DNA of 64,000 nucleotides from Anastatus disparis (Eukaryota > Arthropoda > Insecta > Hymenoptera > Eupelmidae), in the NCBI GenBank assembly GCA_017163975.1, contig JAFFSR010000018.1:434001-498000 (forward strand), in the 5' to 3' direction. Both the position numbers and the translations under genes were made by a program. This document shows positions 35,621 through 48,139 of the stretch, one piece after another. Position 1 is the first letter of the stretch, and the number at the start of each line of letters is the position of its first letter. Below the pieces are notes generated by a model. It ran no database searches, was not told the DNA's origin, and saw only the letters and a program-made list of their open reading frames with translations.

Positions 35621-36020
35621 GAGTCCGCTGTATCTCTGTCCTTTTCTAATTAAAAAATTGACTTTTTTCCCAAAATTAGCAACAAGAGGCAAAAATAAAG
35701 AGATGGTTTCGATGTGTTTAATAAAATGTAATATTTTCTTTGATTAGTATAAATTAATTTTATTGCTTCGTTTTTAAGAAAAGTTGGAATAACTTAAAAA
35801 ATTAGAAATTAGTGTCAAATAATGGGATTTTCAAGTTATTCCAACTTTCCTTGAAAATAAAGCGGTGGAATTAAATTATTCTTATCAGAGAAAATATTGC
35901 TTTCTATTACACGAATCGAAACCATCTCTTTATTTCTGCCTGAAGCTATTAGTTTTTATAAAAAATAAATTTTAAATAGATTCGGTAAAACAGGTAACTG
36001 TGTCGGTATACAGCTGACTC
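35621..36020. mobile_element. TTAA-flanked fold-back MITE, 400 bp
   Basis: TTAA at 35617-35620 and 36021-36024. Ends GAGTCCGCTGTATCTCTGTC and GAGTCAGCTGTATACCGACA (reverse complement of the right end). The arms fold at about 35805, and the interior CTGTCCTTTTCTAATTAAA relates it to the 12205 element. Confidence 0.88.
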
Positions 36021-36371
36021 TTAAAAAGTTTTTATCGTAATATTGAATAAATAAATATTACAGAAATATTTTACGAAAGCTTTCAAAAAATATTTAATAA
36101 ATATTTTTTGGCTACATTTTATGGAATCAGAAACAATATATTTATGTAACAATCATTATACAAACAAATTATTTTAACTTATATAAAAAATATAAATATT
36201 TATTAATTAGCAAAATGAATATAAATCTTGTATTTAAATTGACAAGGTTTTTAATAATTGTATAAAATAAAAATATTGACAAATGATTATTAATTATTTT
36301 TAATATATAATTAATTAAAACATTTCAATTTTAAAACTTAAACTCATCGCGTTACAATATTCTTCTTTTAA

Positions 36372-36486
36372 GACCAAGCTGGAGTACAATCTAATACCGA
36401 TCGAGTAACAATTGAGTTTTTTGTTATGTACTCAAGTATTGATCGATGTAAATCAATTAGAAAAAAACAGCGAATTCAGCCTGCTT
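36372..36486. mobile_element. Short (115 bp) internally deleted TTAA MITE
   Basis: TTAA at 36368-36371 and 36487-36490. The left part (CCGATCGAGTAACAATTGAG) matches the right end of the 26722 element inverted, and the right end (CAGCGAATTCAGCCTGCT) matches its left end inverted. It keeps both termini with almost no interior. Confidence 0.75.
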
Positions 36487-36490
36487 TTAA

Positions 36491-37470
36491 TTTAAACATA
36501 AAAATTTTATCTATTGAAATTATTATTAGAATCGAAAAGTTTATAATTTGTAATATTAATTTTAGACCCGTGTACAAATTACGTAAGGTTGATAGGGGGA
36601 CAAAGGGTGTCCAAATAACTTATAATCTCTTACATAGATGTAAAGAGGAGGTTTAAAAATATTTTACAAGAGTTTACCTTTATATTTATCTATAAATATA
36701 CACGGATTATATACAATTATACATAGTTTATGTACAATTATATATACTTTATTTTGTATAATAAAACATAATATGTATAAGTCTACATATTCTCACATGT
36801 ATCTATATATTTATATATATTCACATGATAGTTTATATTAATATAAGAATATTGTCCCTACATAATTCTAAATGAATAAATACGAAGAAGCCTAATGATA
36901 CAGAAATACGTATTAATACATATGATTTTTTATTAACACTATAATTTTAAGATTAAAAATTACAATTTTAGACTGACGATTATCATATTCATTTATTAAT
37001 AAATGAAAAAATTTTAAGATTATGAAATTACGATTTAAAACTAACGATTATCATATTCATTTATTAATAAATCAAAAAATTCGATGATAAAGAGAACTTT
37101 GTTTTTAAACGTAATTTTTATTATTCTAGCCCCATTTACTTAACAAAACGTTAAATAAAGTAAGGGGTAAGAATTAGAAAAAAAAAAAAAATACAGATCC
37201 TTACATATAAATAATGAAAAGTCGTATGTAATGAAAATATCCTTACGTAATTTGTACACGGCCCATTCAATAATAATTTAAAAGTATAATAACTGCGTAT
37301 ATTTTAAATAAAAAAATTTTTAATTTAAAGTAGAAAATTAGAAAATTATTAGTAAAATATACATATAGTAAATCATACATAAGTTATAAATAATAAAACT
37401 TAATAATATTAAAAAATATTAAATTACACTATATATAATATAATAAGTATTATTATATTAATAAAGCAAT
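36491..37470. other. AT-rich interior of copy B upstream of the zinc-finger ORF
   Basis: No gene is supported. Short direct repeats occur (GATTATCATATTCATTTATT at about 36978 and 37046). Similarity to copy A upstream of its zinc finger starts at about 37380 (AAGTTATAAATAATAAAACT). Confidence 0.5.
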
Positions 37471-37474
37471 AAAT

Positions 37475-37846
37475 ATGTTTACTTGCACTAAATGCAATCG
37501 ATCATTTGAGAGACATAACCATTTATTGAAACATAATAAGAAATTTCATTCATCAAAAATATATATTTGTTATAAATGTGGAACAATATTAAAATATAAA
37601 AGAGGTTATATAAGACATTTAAAAAAACATAACAAACCTGAAAAATTAGAATGCTCTATTTGCAAAAATAAATATATAAGAAATAAACATTTAGTAAGAC
37701 ACTTACAAAGTCATGCATCTAATTATAATAATATTTGCAACATTTGTGAAAAAGGATTTCATCGGAAAGATAATTTATTACGTCACATAAAAATACATAA
37801 AAATGTAATGTATATATTAATAACATTAAAAAAATTAATACAATAA
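37475..37846 (+). CDS. Four-finger C2H2 zinc-finger protein (123 aa)
   Basis: A single intact reading frame with four C2H2 fingers: residues ~3-25 (FTCTKCNRSFERHNHLLKHN), ~31-52 (YICYKCGTILKYKRGYIRH), ~59-80 (LECSICKNKYIRNKHLVRH) and ~88-108 (NICNICEKGFHRKDNLLRH). Spacers are 5-7 residues, not the canonical TGEKP linker. It is lysine-rich and very AT-biased in codons. It sits within the large repeated element, about 110 bp before the remains of the RPA-like gene. Copy A has the same gene broken. It probably binds nucleic acid; no specific family was recognised and it may be element-encoded, not a host gene. Confidence 0.75.
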   Translation: MFTCTKCNRSFERHNHLLKHNKKFHSSKIYICYKCGTILKYKRGYIRHLKKHNKPEKLECSICKNKYIRNKHLVRHLQSHASNYNNICNICEKGFHRKDNLLRHIKIHKNVMYILITLKKLIQ

Positions 37847-38713
37847 ATATATAAAAATAATATCTTGTTTATAATATTTTTAAAAACTAAAATTGTAATA
37901 GAAGATCAATCAACGTATGCATTAAAAACTTTATTGAAAAAATAAAAAATATAATATATGTTATAAATATTTTTAATTACATATAATAAATCTCTGGTTG
38001 CATATATTGAAGAAATTTCTGAATAACAAACTTTTGTTAACAAACAAAAACAAACTAATTTCAGGATTTTGAAATTCATAATAAATAATTCTGAAGGATT
38101 CAGAATTCAATGCAATATTTATGATAGATAGATCGATGGATATTAATATATTTTGTAAAAGAGTACAGAAAGCCGTGTAATACATCAAGCAATAAATAAT
38201 AATTCTGTATAAAGTATTGCACATAATATGATAAAATACCACAGTCAAATATTAAAATTAATATATAATACTGTATCAGTAAGTCACTATATAAGAGCAA
38301 TATCACAGACTACTCTAAATACACGCAGGAAGCATGAAAACATAAATTACAATAAAAACAGTCTTAAATATTTATCAGTCATAGAATTAAAATCAAATTA
38401 AAATCAAATAACACAATTTAAAAGATAAAACATAGTCATGACATCAAATAAAAATAAAATTGGACAAAACAATGCAACAATAAATAATAAAAAATAATAT
38501 AATAATAAAATTTAAAGAATAAAAACTTGATACCGAAGATGTCATGACTATTAATAAAAAGAAACAGAATCACTCATTTTTTCTGCATTCATTCAACCAT
38601 CATTCGCGCTAATAAATACATTCACACCTTAAATCTATATATGAGACAAAACAAAATAAATTAACATAAAATTAAAATACTTAAAATTAAGATCACTCGA
38701 GGTCTAGTAAGCA

Positions 38714-40120
38714 CTAGGCTAGTCAATTTAGCTAAAAAATGGCTGGTATTTGCAAAAAAGTTTAACAGTAAACTAACTGCAAAATTATGTAAAGTAGGTT
38801 TGTGGGAGTAAAATATCCAAAATGGCCCCAACAGATGTTGTCCGTTTTTGTTTAAACAATGTTTAAACATTGAAAATTGACATTTTTTCTCTTTATCTGC
38901 AAATATTTCTGGAGCTATAAAAGTTATCATATTGGCCCAATGAGATAAAATGTAGGTTTTTTGAAGACCTTTAAAATGAATTTTTAATCATTTTGATTGC
39001 ATTTATAGTTTCCGAGAAAAATGCAAAAAACTACGAAAAAGGGTTAAATTTAAAAAATTCATAACTTTTTTAATTTAATGATTTAAGAATTGGGCTTGTG
39101 GCAATAAATAGTTCTTAATGTGCACAATAAGCATACGCAAGCAGAATCCTGTAGGACTTATAGTTTTTCCATAATAACACTTATAAGTTATAAACAATTA
39201 ATTTTCAGTAGGCCACTCTATCTCACACGATTAACTTTTTACAATGTTCAACATCGATTCTGAAAGTTTAGATATCCCTCTACAAAATGTATATTTCAGA
39301 TTTTTGATTAAGTGATTGGAAAGTCCTTAAAAATTCACTTAAACATTGGATCTTTCGCTTGGGCGCATGAATTAACGTTAGTAGTGGGGGAAACTCATAA
39401 CGAAAACATGCTAGGCAGACTACTGGTTATACATTTCCCCTTCGTTATGAGTTTCCCCCACTACTAACGTTAATTCATGCGCCCAAACGAAAGATCCAAT
39501 GTTTAAGTGAATTTTTAAGGACTATCTAATCACTTAATCAAAAATCTGAAATATACATTTTGTAGAGGGATATCTAAACTTTCAGAATCGATATTGAACA
39601 TTGTAAAAAGTTAATCGTGTGAGATAGAGTGGCCTACTGAAAATTAATTGTTTATAACTTATAAGTGTTATTATGGAAAAACTATAAGTCCTACAGGATT
39701 CTGCTTGCGTATGCTTATTGTGCACATTAAGAACTATTTATTGCCACAAGCCCAATTCTTAAATCATTAAATTAAAAAAGTTATGAATTTTTTAAATTTA
39801 ACCCTTTTTCGTAGTTTTTTGCATTTTTCTCGGAAACTATAAATGCAATCAAAATGATTAAAAATTCATTTTAAAGGTCTTCAAAAAACCTACATTTTAT
39901 TCCATAGGGCCATTATGATAACTTTTATAGCTCCAGAAATATTTGCAGATAAAGAGAAAAAATGTCAATTTTCAATGTTTAAACATTGTTTAAACAAAAA
40001 CGGACAACATCTGTTGGGGCCATTTTAGATATTTTACTCCCACAAACCTATTTTACATAATTGTGCAGTCGGTTTGCTGTTAAATTTTTTTACATGAAAA
40101 AATCTAATTTGACTGGGCTA
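38714..40120. mobile_element. Giant near-perfect palindrome (fold-back element), 1.4 kb
   Basis: Arms of about 690 bases are almost identical in inverse; for example GGGGGAAACTCATAACGAA at 39386 faces its inverse at about 39438, and the centre is a short spacer near 39405-39437. The outer ends CTAGGCTAGTCAATTTAG and TAGCCCAGTCAAATTAGA are inverted. Comparison with LINE copy 2 (AGCAAGTACCCC) shows the insertion site, with TA right and CA left. No convincing ORF. The arms are much less diverged than in the other fold-backs, suggesting recent origin or gene conversion. Confidence 0.88.
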
Positions 40121-43020
40121 TACCTCCTCAAAGCCGACTTGAAACTGCCGAGCGATGGAAGATTTTTTATATCGGCGGGCAGGAAGTTCCAAAAATGCGC
40201 ACCTTGAACTTGAAAGGAATTTCTTTCAGTCTCAGTACGCATAAAGGGCACTTCGAAGTCCTTAATCTCTCCTCTAGTGGCTACCCTAGGTACATATCTA
40301 GTAAAGAGACTCACTAGATATTCTGGAGTATTCATGCGCACGATTTTGTACATAACTACAGCCATAAAATACTGTCTCCTTGAATCAGTACGCAGCCAAC
40401 TAAGAGCAGCTCTATGAGGAGAGATATGATCGCCCATTCTCACACCCATTACATATCTCACACATGAATTTTGTAGTCTTTGTGATTGTCTTCTCAACTC
40501 CTGCGAAGCATCCAGCAAAACTACTGAGCAGTAGTCGAAGTGCGGAAACAGCAAGGCAACTGCGAGTTGTTTACGCAGGGCCTCAGTGGTGTACCGACGG
40601 AAACACCGCAAACTATACATTATCCTATTAAATTTTTTAGTCACCATATTAATGTGTGGCTCCCATGACAACCTAGCGTCAAGCACAACACCAAGGCTCA
40701 CAAAGGTATAAGAGAAAGGTATGTCGACACCACCCTCGAGCTCAATCGTTCTCGACTCACCAGTATATAAGTCATTAATAAATCGACTACTGCCAAAATC
40801 GATCGCCTTAGTTTTGCTTGCTTTTAATGTGAGAGAAGCATCGACAGTCCACCCCGACACCGCCCTGGCCGCCCTCTGCAAAATACGAATACCTCTATTC
40901 ACATGTTCATAAGAGACCTGAGTATAGATTTGGAGGTCATCAGCATATAATATGTACTCGACGAAACAGGGGTCGAGTGTGTCACGTATGTTATTAATGT
41001 AAAGGCAAAACAACAAAGGCCCCAGCACTAAACCCTGTGGAGCTCCTAGATTGGTTGTTAGCCAATTTGAATCCTCTTTCAAGTGTGTAGAAACCATTTG
41101 TTTCCTACCTGTTAAATAGAAGCTAATCCATTCAAGTGCAGCCCTGGGGGGTTGCTCCCGAACGATATACCACATATTGCTGTCTTTCTTTAGCATATAT
41201 AAAATTAACGTACCAAACAAAGATAGTACTATATAGTTTATCACTCTGGAGCAAGGGGCCTGGAAAGCCCCATCGATCCAAGCCTCGCAAGCAATTTAGA
41301 GGAGCAGATCGTGTCGAAGGCCTTACTAAAGTCAAATAGAAGTAGTAACGTGGCAAGTTTCTTGTCAAGACCTGATCTTATGTCGTCTGTAAGTTTAAGT
41401 ATTGCAGTCTGCGTAGAGTGGTGCTTTCTGAAGCCAGTCTGCAAAGGCTCAAGTATTTTGTGTGTCGTAATGTACTCTTGCAGTTGATCATGGGCAATCT
41501 TCTCCAGAACCTTTAAATGAAAACACAATATTGCTATGGGCCTAAAATCTTTAGGCATCTTAGTTGCAGGACACTTCTTTAAAGGCACAATGCGTGCACG
41601 CTTCCAAAGGCAAGGGAAGATCCCCCGCGCAAAAGAGGGATCGAAAAGAGTCACAAGGTGCTCTCCAATAAACGGTAGTACTTTAAGTATCACACTCTGC
41701 GAAATGCCATCCTTGCCACAAGCCTGTGACGAAAAATTCGAAATCGCAAGGATTACATCATTAATATTAATTGGCTTGAAGGCAAAGCCACTTTCACTAC
41801 ACTCCAAAAGAATCTTCTTACATTCCGCAGTATCATCGTGTGGCGAGACCGACACTCCCGCAAAATGTGCATTAAGCTTATCAGGAGTGAATCCATTCAA
41901 GTCCCCTTGAGGTCCGGACAGGAGTCCCAGGTCTTTTAACTCCTTTCAGACATTACCTCTGTCAAGAGCATCAAACAGTCTATTATGATAAAAATTTGTC
42001 TTAGCATGATCTGTCTGTTCGTCTATAGTTTTACGCAGTTTCAAGAATTCAGAGAGATAACGCTCCTCCTTCGTCCGTTTAAACCTACGATACGTAGCAT
42101 CTCTCTTGTGCCGCATCTGCGACAACTCTTTATCTATTCAAGAAAATTTATCTTTACTAATTTTAAGTGATTTTAGTGGCGCCAGATTTTGTATTGCTGC
42201 CGTAAGGTTGTCGCAGAGGCAGCCAAGCGCAGATTCTGGGTCAACTGTACCAACTGTAAATGGCGTCCAATCACAGTCGGCCAAACTCTGCAACAATAAG
42301 TTTGGACAGATATCTTTATCATTCCTATACTTAATTATCTTTTCGTCTGTCTTCATAAAATTACAAGAAATGCATACATCAATTAAATTGTGCCAACTGT
42401 GAAAATTCGCCGGTAAGTTGCGTGCGTCAAGTACTGTGTCATTATCGTCCACAAGAATCAGGTCAATTCACGTGTGAGACGTCGGAGTGTGATGCGTGGC
42501 ACCGTGCTGAACCAACTATAACGAAAGCTCAGCAAATAATTTATTAATAAATTTGGCATCACTGCTCTCACGCAGGAGATCGGCATTCAGGTTTCTTATT
42601 ATGATTTTATAAGAGTATTCAGAGGCAAAATTTCTTAAGTTTTCCAAAAAATCAATATTTCTAAAAAAGGAAATTGCAGGAGGTCTATAAATAACAGAAA
42701 CCAGCACGGCTTCGGAGCTGCCCGGAACAAAAAATATATTCAGGTACCTCCAGTTTACCTTCACTATGATTAGTTTGAGTATTCGAAGTAGCCAAAATAA
42801 TGCACTTTAAATCATCTTTAATATACAAGGCAACTCCTCCACCACGCAAGTTTCTGTCCTGTCTGAATACTTTATACCCCTTGACCCGAATGACGTCATC
42901 CGAAACAGATGGACCCAGTCAGGTCTCAGCCATTCCAAATATATCGTAAGAGGGACCATCACTAAGAAACTCACGTACTTGCCCACTCAAAGTTCATCCC
43001 TCCTCTCTGTACGACCCCCC
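40121..43020 (-). pseudogene. LINE ORF2 (endonuclease and reverse transcriptase), broken
   Basis: Endonuclease remnants at 43000-42516 read SYDIFGMAET, FRQDRNLRGGGVALYIKDD, VLVSVIYRPP and RNLNADLL, the end of an apurinic-type endonuclease. The RT palm includes PLLFCLYINN, the catalytic YADDLQIY at about 40955-40930, and GSVLGP-like APQGLVLGP. The C-terminal part (QRLQNSCVRYVMG, GAHFWNFLPADIKNLPSL) is typical of CR1/jockey-type elements. Stops near 41945, 42137 and 42520 and the MITE at 41148 destroy the frame. Confidence 0.85.
41148..41256. mobile_element. 109-bp MITE within LINE ORF2
   Basis: Copy 2 of the LINE reads CAGCCCTGGAAAACCCC uninterrupted, whereas here GCCCTGG is followed by the insert and then GGCCTGGAAAGCCCC, a 7-8 base imperfect duplication. 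The ends GGGTTGCTCCC and GGAGCAAGGGG are short inverted repeats. The duplication length suggests a hAT-type element (inference). Confidence 0.75.
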
Positions 43021-43694
43021 GAGGAGGCCAGGCCCAATCATTGGGGAGAGGGCATATTTGACGTTACTCCATTATTTGCCAGTATATTTCGTTGATGATC
43101 AGAGACTTTAGTACGATGAAAATATTGAAAAATTAAAAAAAAAATCAAAACTAAACGAAGTGGATTCTTATAATATACGATATTATTAATTACAACATAA
43201 TATTAAACATTTTTTAATATTTCAGAAAATATATTTAGAGGATGTTAATGTTTTAAAAGCAAAAGAATACAATAAGGAAATAATATATATGACTTCACAT
43301 TAAAATATTATTCGAATATTATTTATTTAGGCGAATACAACATATTGAAAAATAACAAACCAATTAAAATAAATTTCGAAGAAATAAAATTAAGACCTGG
43401 ATTAATAAGTAATTAAATATTATTGAAAAAAAAAATATAATAATATAAATAATTTTTTATTTTTCAGAAATACAAGGGTATTTAAAAAATTCTTTTGCGC
43501 AAAAAAAAAATGAATCACAATACATCGGAACAGTAACAAATGGACAATATAAATTAGACGTTTAATTAAATAAATTAGAAAATGAATATGTGAATTGGGA
43601 AAGAGGAACAAAACTAGAAATTATTGGAAAAATAGAAGAAAATAGTAAAAACAATTATAATAATATATTATATGCATATACACTTATGAAAATA

Positions 43695-43960
<266 letters not shown>

Positions 43961-44129
43961 TAAAATAATTTTAAATAAGGTAAATTAAATAATTTAATAT
44001 TTTTATTTCATTACATCAATAAATACAATATTCTCAACATAAAATGATTATTTTTCAAGGTTACTGAAAAACAAATTGATGATAATTATAATACAAAATA
44101 TAAAATATTATTGATTTACTACAGAAAAA

Positions 44130-44640
44130 ATTAATGTATAAGTTTTTTTTAACAACAATAAAAAATAACTATGTAAGCTTGTAATAAAACATAAATTTGT
44201 AAGCTTCTTTTAGCGACAATGAAATTTAACGACATATTGAATTAATATTTAAAATTATTTAAACTTTTTTTAGTAAAAATACAAATCAACTGTACAAGCT
44301 TCTTTAGCGACAATGAAAAATAAATATGTAAGCTGCTCATAACTACAATGAAATATAAATTTGTAAGCTTCTATTAGCGACAATGAAAAATAAGTCTATG
44401 AAATTATTTCAGTAATAATAACAAATTAATCTGTAAACTCCTTTTAGCGACAACAAACAATAAATTTGTATGCTCATATGAGATTTTTTCAGCGACAACA
44501 AGCAATAGATCTGTATGCTTCAGCGACAATAATAAATAAATTTGTAAGCTTTTTTAGCGACAATAAAAAAAAGTGTAGGCTTCTTTAACGACAGTAAAAA
44601 ATAAAAATGTGAGCTTCTTTTAGCTACAATAAAAAAAAAC
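44130..44640 (+). repeat. Right arm of copy B
   Basis: Inverse-orientation units (GTAAGCTTCTTTTAGCGACA) closely matching 25960-26410, ending with the ATGCAGCC and CTTAAGCCC blocks at 44648-44690. Within the two right arms the unit order is the same, so they are copies of one ancestral arm. Confidence 0.9.
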
Positions 44641-44689
44641 ACTTATAATGCAGCCCTATATTTATATATGTTGATCTTAAGCCCAAAAA

Positions 44690-45151
44690 TAAAAAATGCA
44701 GAGAGGGAGCGTTTTCTTTGCATTTTCTCGATATGTATAAAATTTATGACATAAGAAGATAAAAATATTTATTTATAATCATAATTTTCTATTATTCTAT
44801 TATTCTATTTTTCATTATTTGCTCATAATTATTATTAAATATTATTATATACAATCATAACTTGAAATTTTATTGTTATTTACTATTCTACTTTTAATTC
44901 ATTCCAAAAATATATAAGTTTGATTCATTGTGAACTTTTGAATGTCGCGTTAAACCATCTTTTTTTTATTAATTCTGATTCTATAACTTCATAACTTATA
45001 TTTTTATGTATCAATGTTTTTTATTGAACTTTTTTTACATTATAAAATTTAGATTCACTATGTCCTACTCTTCTATTTACTTTGAAATCGAGTGTTAGCA
45101 GTGTGTATTCGGGGGTTAGCGAGCGGAGCGAGCAGGGGGGAACCCCTCCTA

Positions 45152-45152
<1 letters not shown>
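44690..45152 (+). mobile_element. Terminal segment with Helitron-like 3' hairpin ending CTAG
   Basis: About 420 bases shared with 26470-27243 (interrupted) and 27395-27840 lead into a hairpin at 45111-45146 built from GGGGGTTAGCGAGCGGAG and CGAGCAGGGGGGAACCCC, followed by CTAG (45149-45152) and then T. A 3' hairpin then CTRR with insertion before T is the Helitron signature (family knowledge). Confidence 0.7.
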
Positions 45153-45212
<60 letters not shown>

Positions 45213-45214
45213 CA

Positions 45215-46130
45215 TACATACATAAATTACAGAATCTGTCATTAATTTATGAAAAAATGATTTTTTAATTCTAAAATATCATTTATAAATTATAATTATA
45301 TATAGATGTATTTATTTTGCAGATTACATTATTAAACAAAAAAATTATAATGAGATTTCTATAAAAATGCAAGTAAGCGTAAAACTTAGTTAGAAGTTCA
45401 CAGAATTGAAAATATTATTTCGGAATTTTATCCCTTTGAAGGAAGGATTTGATGCAAAAACACTGCTCAGTGCATCGGCGCAACGCTTTAACATAGAGCT
45501 AATTAAATGATATATTTTGATTTTAAATTTTAAAGGGTCTAGGCGATTAAGATAGTAAAAAATGCCTCCGGCGCTTTCAAAATCCTAAGAACATCCTCAT
45601 GTTGTACATAAAAAATATCACTGGTGAAAATTTCAGCCCTCTAGACCCTCACATAATCTCAAAACATCAAAAGTTTTTCGGGTTTTTAACGATATCTCGA
45701 CTTCTAAGCATGGTAGGAATTTTTTTTTTCATTTCGTAGGTTTTTTATGGCTTACAATATACTATTTTTTGTTCTTATTTTTGGCGTTAAATCTAAACTG
45801 TTTTGGGCGTTTGGAAGTTTGAAGATTCAATTAGAAGAAAACAAAAGCAACAGTAAGACTGAAAAAATCATACGTTGGAAGATTTATAAAAAACCATGTC
45901 CATGGATTTTTTTAGATTTTTAAAAGTGGTAAAACAAGATTAAAATTGCAAAAAATCTTGTTTTTTTGTCGTTATCCATATTTTTACTTAATTTTGAAGC
46001 ATTTCACTATGGAAAATTCTATTATCAATTTTAAATTACCTAGAAATTATGTATCCCACTGTCATCATATTTCACATATATCTTACTAATCATAGGTCGC
46101 AATATATTATTTTGAACAATATTGTTTTCT
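45215..46130. other. AT-rich spacer, nothing recognised
   Basis: A (TA)n tract and CATACATA precede it (45153-45230). No coding region or repeat relation was found in 45240-46130. Confidence 0.5.
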
Positions 46131-46149
46131 CATAGAGAAAACATTGTAT

Positions 46150-46240
46150 CGGTAAAAAAAATTTTTTTCTATTTTTTCATTAATTTGTACATATTTGAAC
46201 TCGGTGAGTCGAAAAAAGTGGTTTCCAGAAAATGTCTGTA

Positions 46241-46277
<37 letters not shown>

Positions 46278-47930
46278 ATGTATGAATTCAGTTAGTAAAC
46301 TGTATCTCGAGAACTACTCGATGGATTTGCTTCTAATTTTGCATGGAATTTAGTTTTGTGATTAACTTGCTGGGAAGCTATTGATAATTTGGTTCTTCCA
46401 GCTTAGTTTTCATTTTAAAGTTTTTTTTAAAAAAAAAAAAAAAATCGATTTTTCGTTTTTTGGTTTTTTTTTGTTTACTACTCGATGAATTTGCTTCAAA
46501 ATTTGCATGGAATTTATTTCTGATTGCGCGGATAAAATAAATTTTTAAAAACTGATTTTCTTAGCTCAGTTTTAATTTTAGAGCATTTTGAAATTTTTGA
46601 AAAAAATGTTTCTATTTATTAAGCCAATAAAATCTTAAAAACTACTCGATGGATTTACTTCAAATTTCCCATACAATTCAATTTTTTGATGAACTGGTGC
46701 GGAAGCTATTGGGAATTGGTTTTCTTAGCGCAGTTTTTTTTTTAGAATCATTTTAAGAATTTTTAAAAATTTCGATTTTTCATTTTTTTTGTATTTTACG
46801 TAAACTACTCGAAGAATTTGTTCGAAAATTTGTATGGAACTTTATTTCGACTGCCAAAATTATTAAAAATTTTGTAAACTAATTTTCTTAGCGCACTTTT
46901 AATTTTAGAGCATTTTTAAAATTTTTTAAAAAATTTTTATTTTTAATTTTTTCTATTTTACGAAAACCATTCGATTGATTTGCTCCAAAATTTGTATGCA
47001 ATTAATTCGCTACTATCTGAAGAAAACAAGCTTTGGAATACTAATTTTCTCAGCGCAGTTTTAATTTTAGAGCACTTCGAAAATTTTCTAAAAAATTTTT
47101 ATTTTTCATTTATTTTCTTTTTTGCGTTAACCATACTATAAATTTTCTCCAAAATTTTCATACAATTAATTCGCTATTGTCTGAAAAAAATAAGCTTTTG
47201 GAAACTAATTTTCTTAGCGTGGTTACAATTTTAGAAAATTTTAAAGATTTAAAAAAAAATATCGATTCTTCTTTTCTTATTTTTTTTTTATTCTACGTAA
47301 AGTACTCGATAGATTTGTTCTAAAAATTACAGGGAAATTATTCGCGACTGCCAAAAGAAGGGAAATTTTCAAAAATTGATTTTCATAGCGTAGTTTTAAT
47401 TTTAGAGCATTTTTAAAATTTTAAAAAGAAATTTTGAAAAGAAAATGTTATTTATTTAACCAGTTAGATCTCGAAAATTACTCTATGGATTTGCTTCAAA
47501 TTTTGTATACCATCTATGTTTTTGTATAACTAGGCGGGAAGCTATAGAAAATTTGTATTCATAGTGTATTTTTTTTATTATAGAGCCATTTTAAGAATTT
47601 GAAAAAATTTTCGATTTTTAATTTTTTTTTGTATTTTACGTAAGTTAATTAATGAGTTTGCTTTGAGTTTCCATGGGAATAATTTGCATCTGCCAAAAGA
47701 AGGATAACTTTTATAAACCGATCTTTTTAGCGAAGTTTTCTTTTTAAAAAATTTTAAAAATTTTCTTAAAAAATTTTCATATTTCAGTATTTTTCCATTT
47801 TACGTAAAGTACTTGATAGAATTACTCTAAAATTTGTATACAAGTTATTTGCTACTGTCCTTATAAACCAAGTTTTAAATAAATAATTTTATTAGCGTAG
47901 CTTTTTGATCACTTCTTTTGTTTTCTGAGT
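46150..47930 (+). repeat. Diverged tandem array, ~10 units of ~165 bp
   Basis: The landmark CTACTCGATGGATTTGCTTC and variants recurs near 46314, 46478, 46642, 46805, 46967, 47131, 47302, 47478, 47640 and 47809, at spacings of about 162-176. Each unit continues with AATTTTCTTAGCGCAGTTTT and AATTTTAGAGCATTTT. The first unit holds a (TG)n tract (46236-46276). Copies of the first unit occur inverted at 1-480 and 14790-15040. No unit has a conserved reading frame that I can see. Confidence 0.85.
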
Positions 47931-48139
47931 TACTCTTGAAAATTTATAATAGTACTACTGAATTTAATTACCGTTACTAAAATTGACTACTTGGATTTAC
48001 CAAGCTTAGTCGTGATAAAAAGATATCCACAAGATAACAAAAATAATAAATTCAAACCTATGTATAAGGCTAGCTAAAGTCAACAAAATTAAACACTTTA
48101 AAAGCTAACATTTAACTCAAACAAAATGTTGAAAAGGCA

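Larger units (their letters stand above)
38126..43112 (-). mobile_element. CR1/jockey-like LINE copy 1, inserted in the RPA-like gene
   Basis: A minus-strand non-LTR retrotransposon with its 3' end at 38126 (GATAGATAGATCGATGG tail region) and a 5' truncation at about 43112 in the endonuclease. Flanking bases TTTATGAT and GTACGATG suggest a short decayed target duplication. It carries a 1.4-kb palindrome and a 109-bp MITE. The 3' untranslated part (38126-38713) aligns with copy 2 at 48686-49250. Confidence 0.85.

Noticed and set aside
38661..38930. 89-codon minus-strand ORF in the palindrome
   Set aside because: No motif; an arm ORF of this size is unsurprising, and the mirrored arm gives the same ORF trivially.
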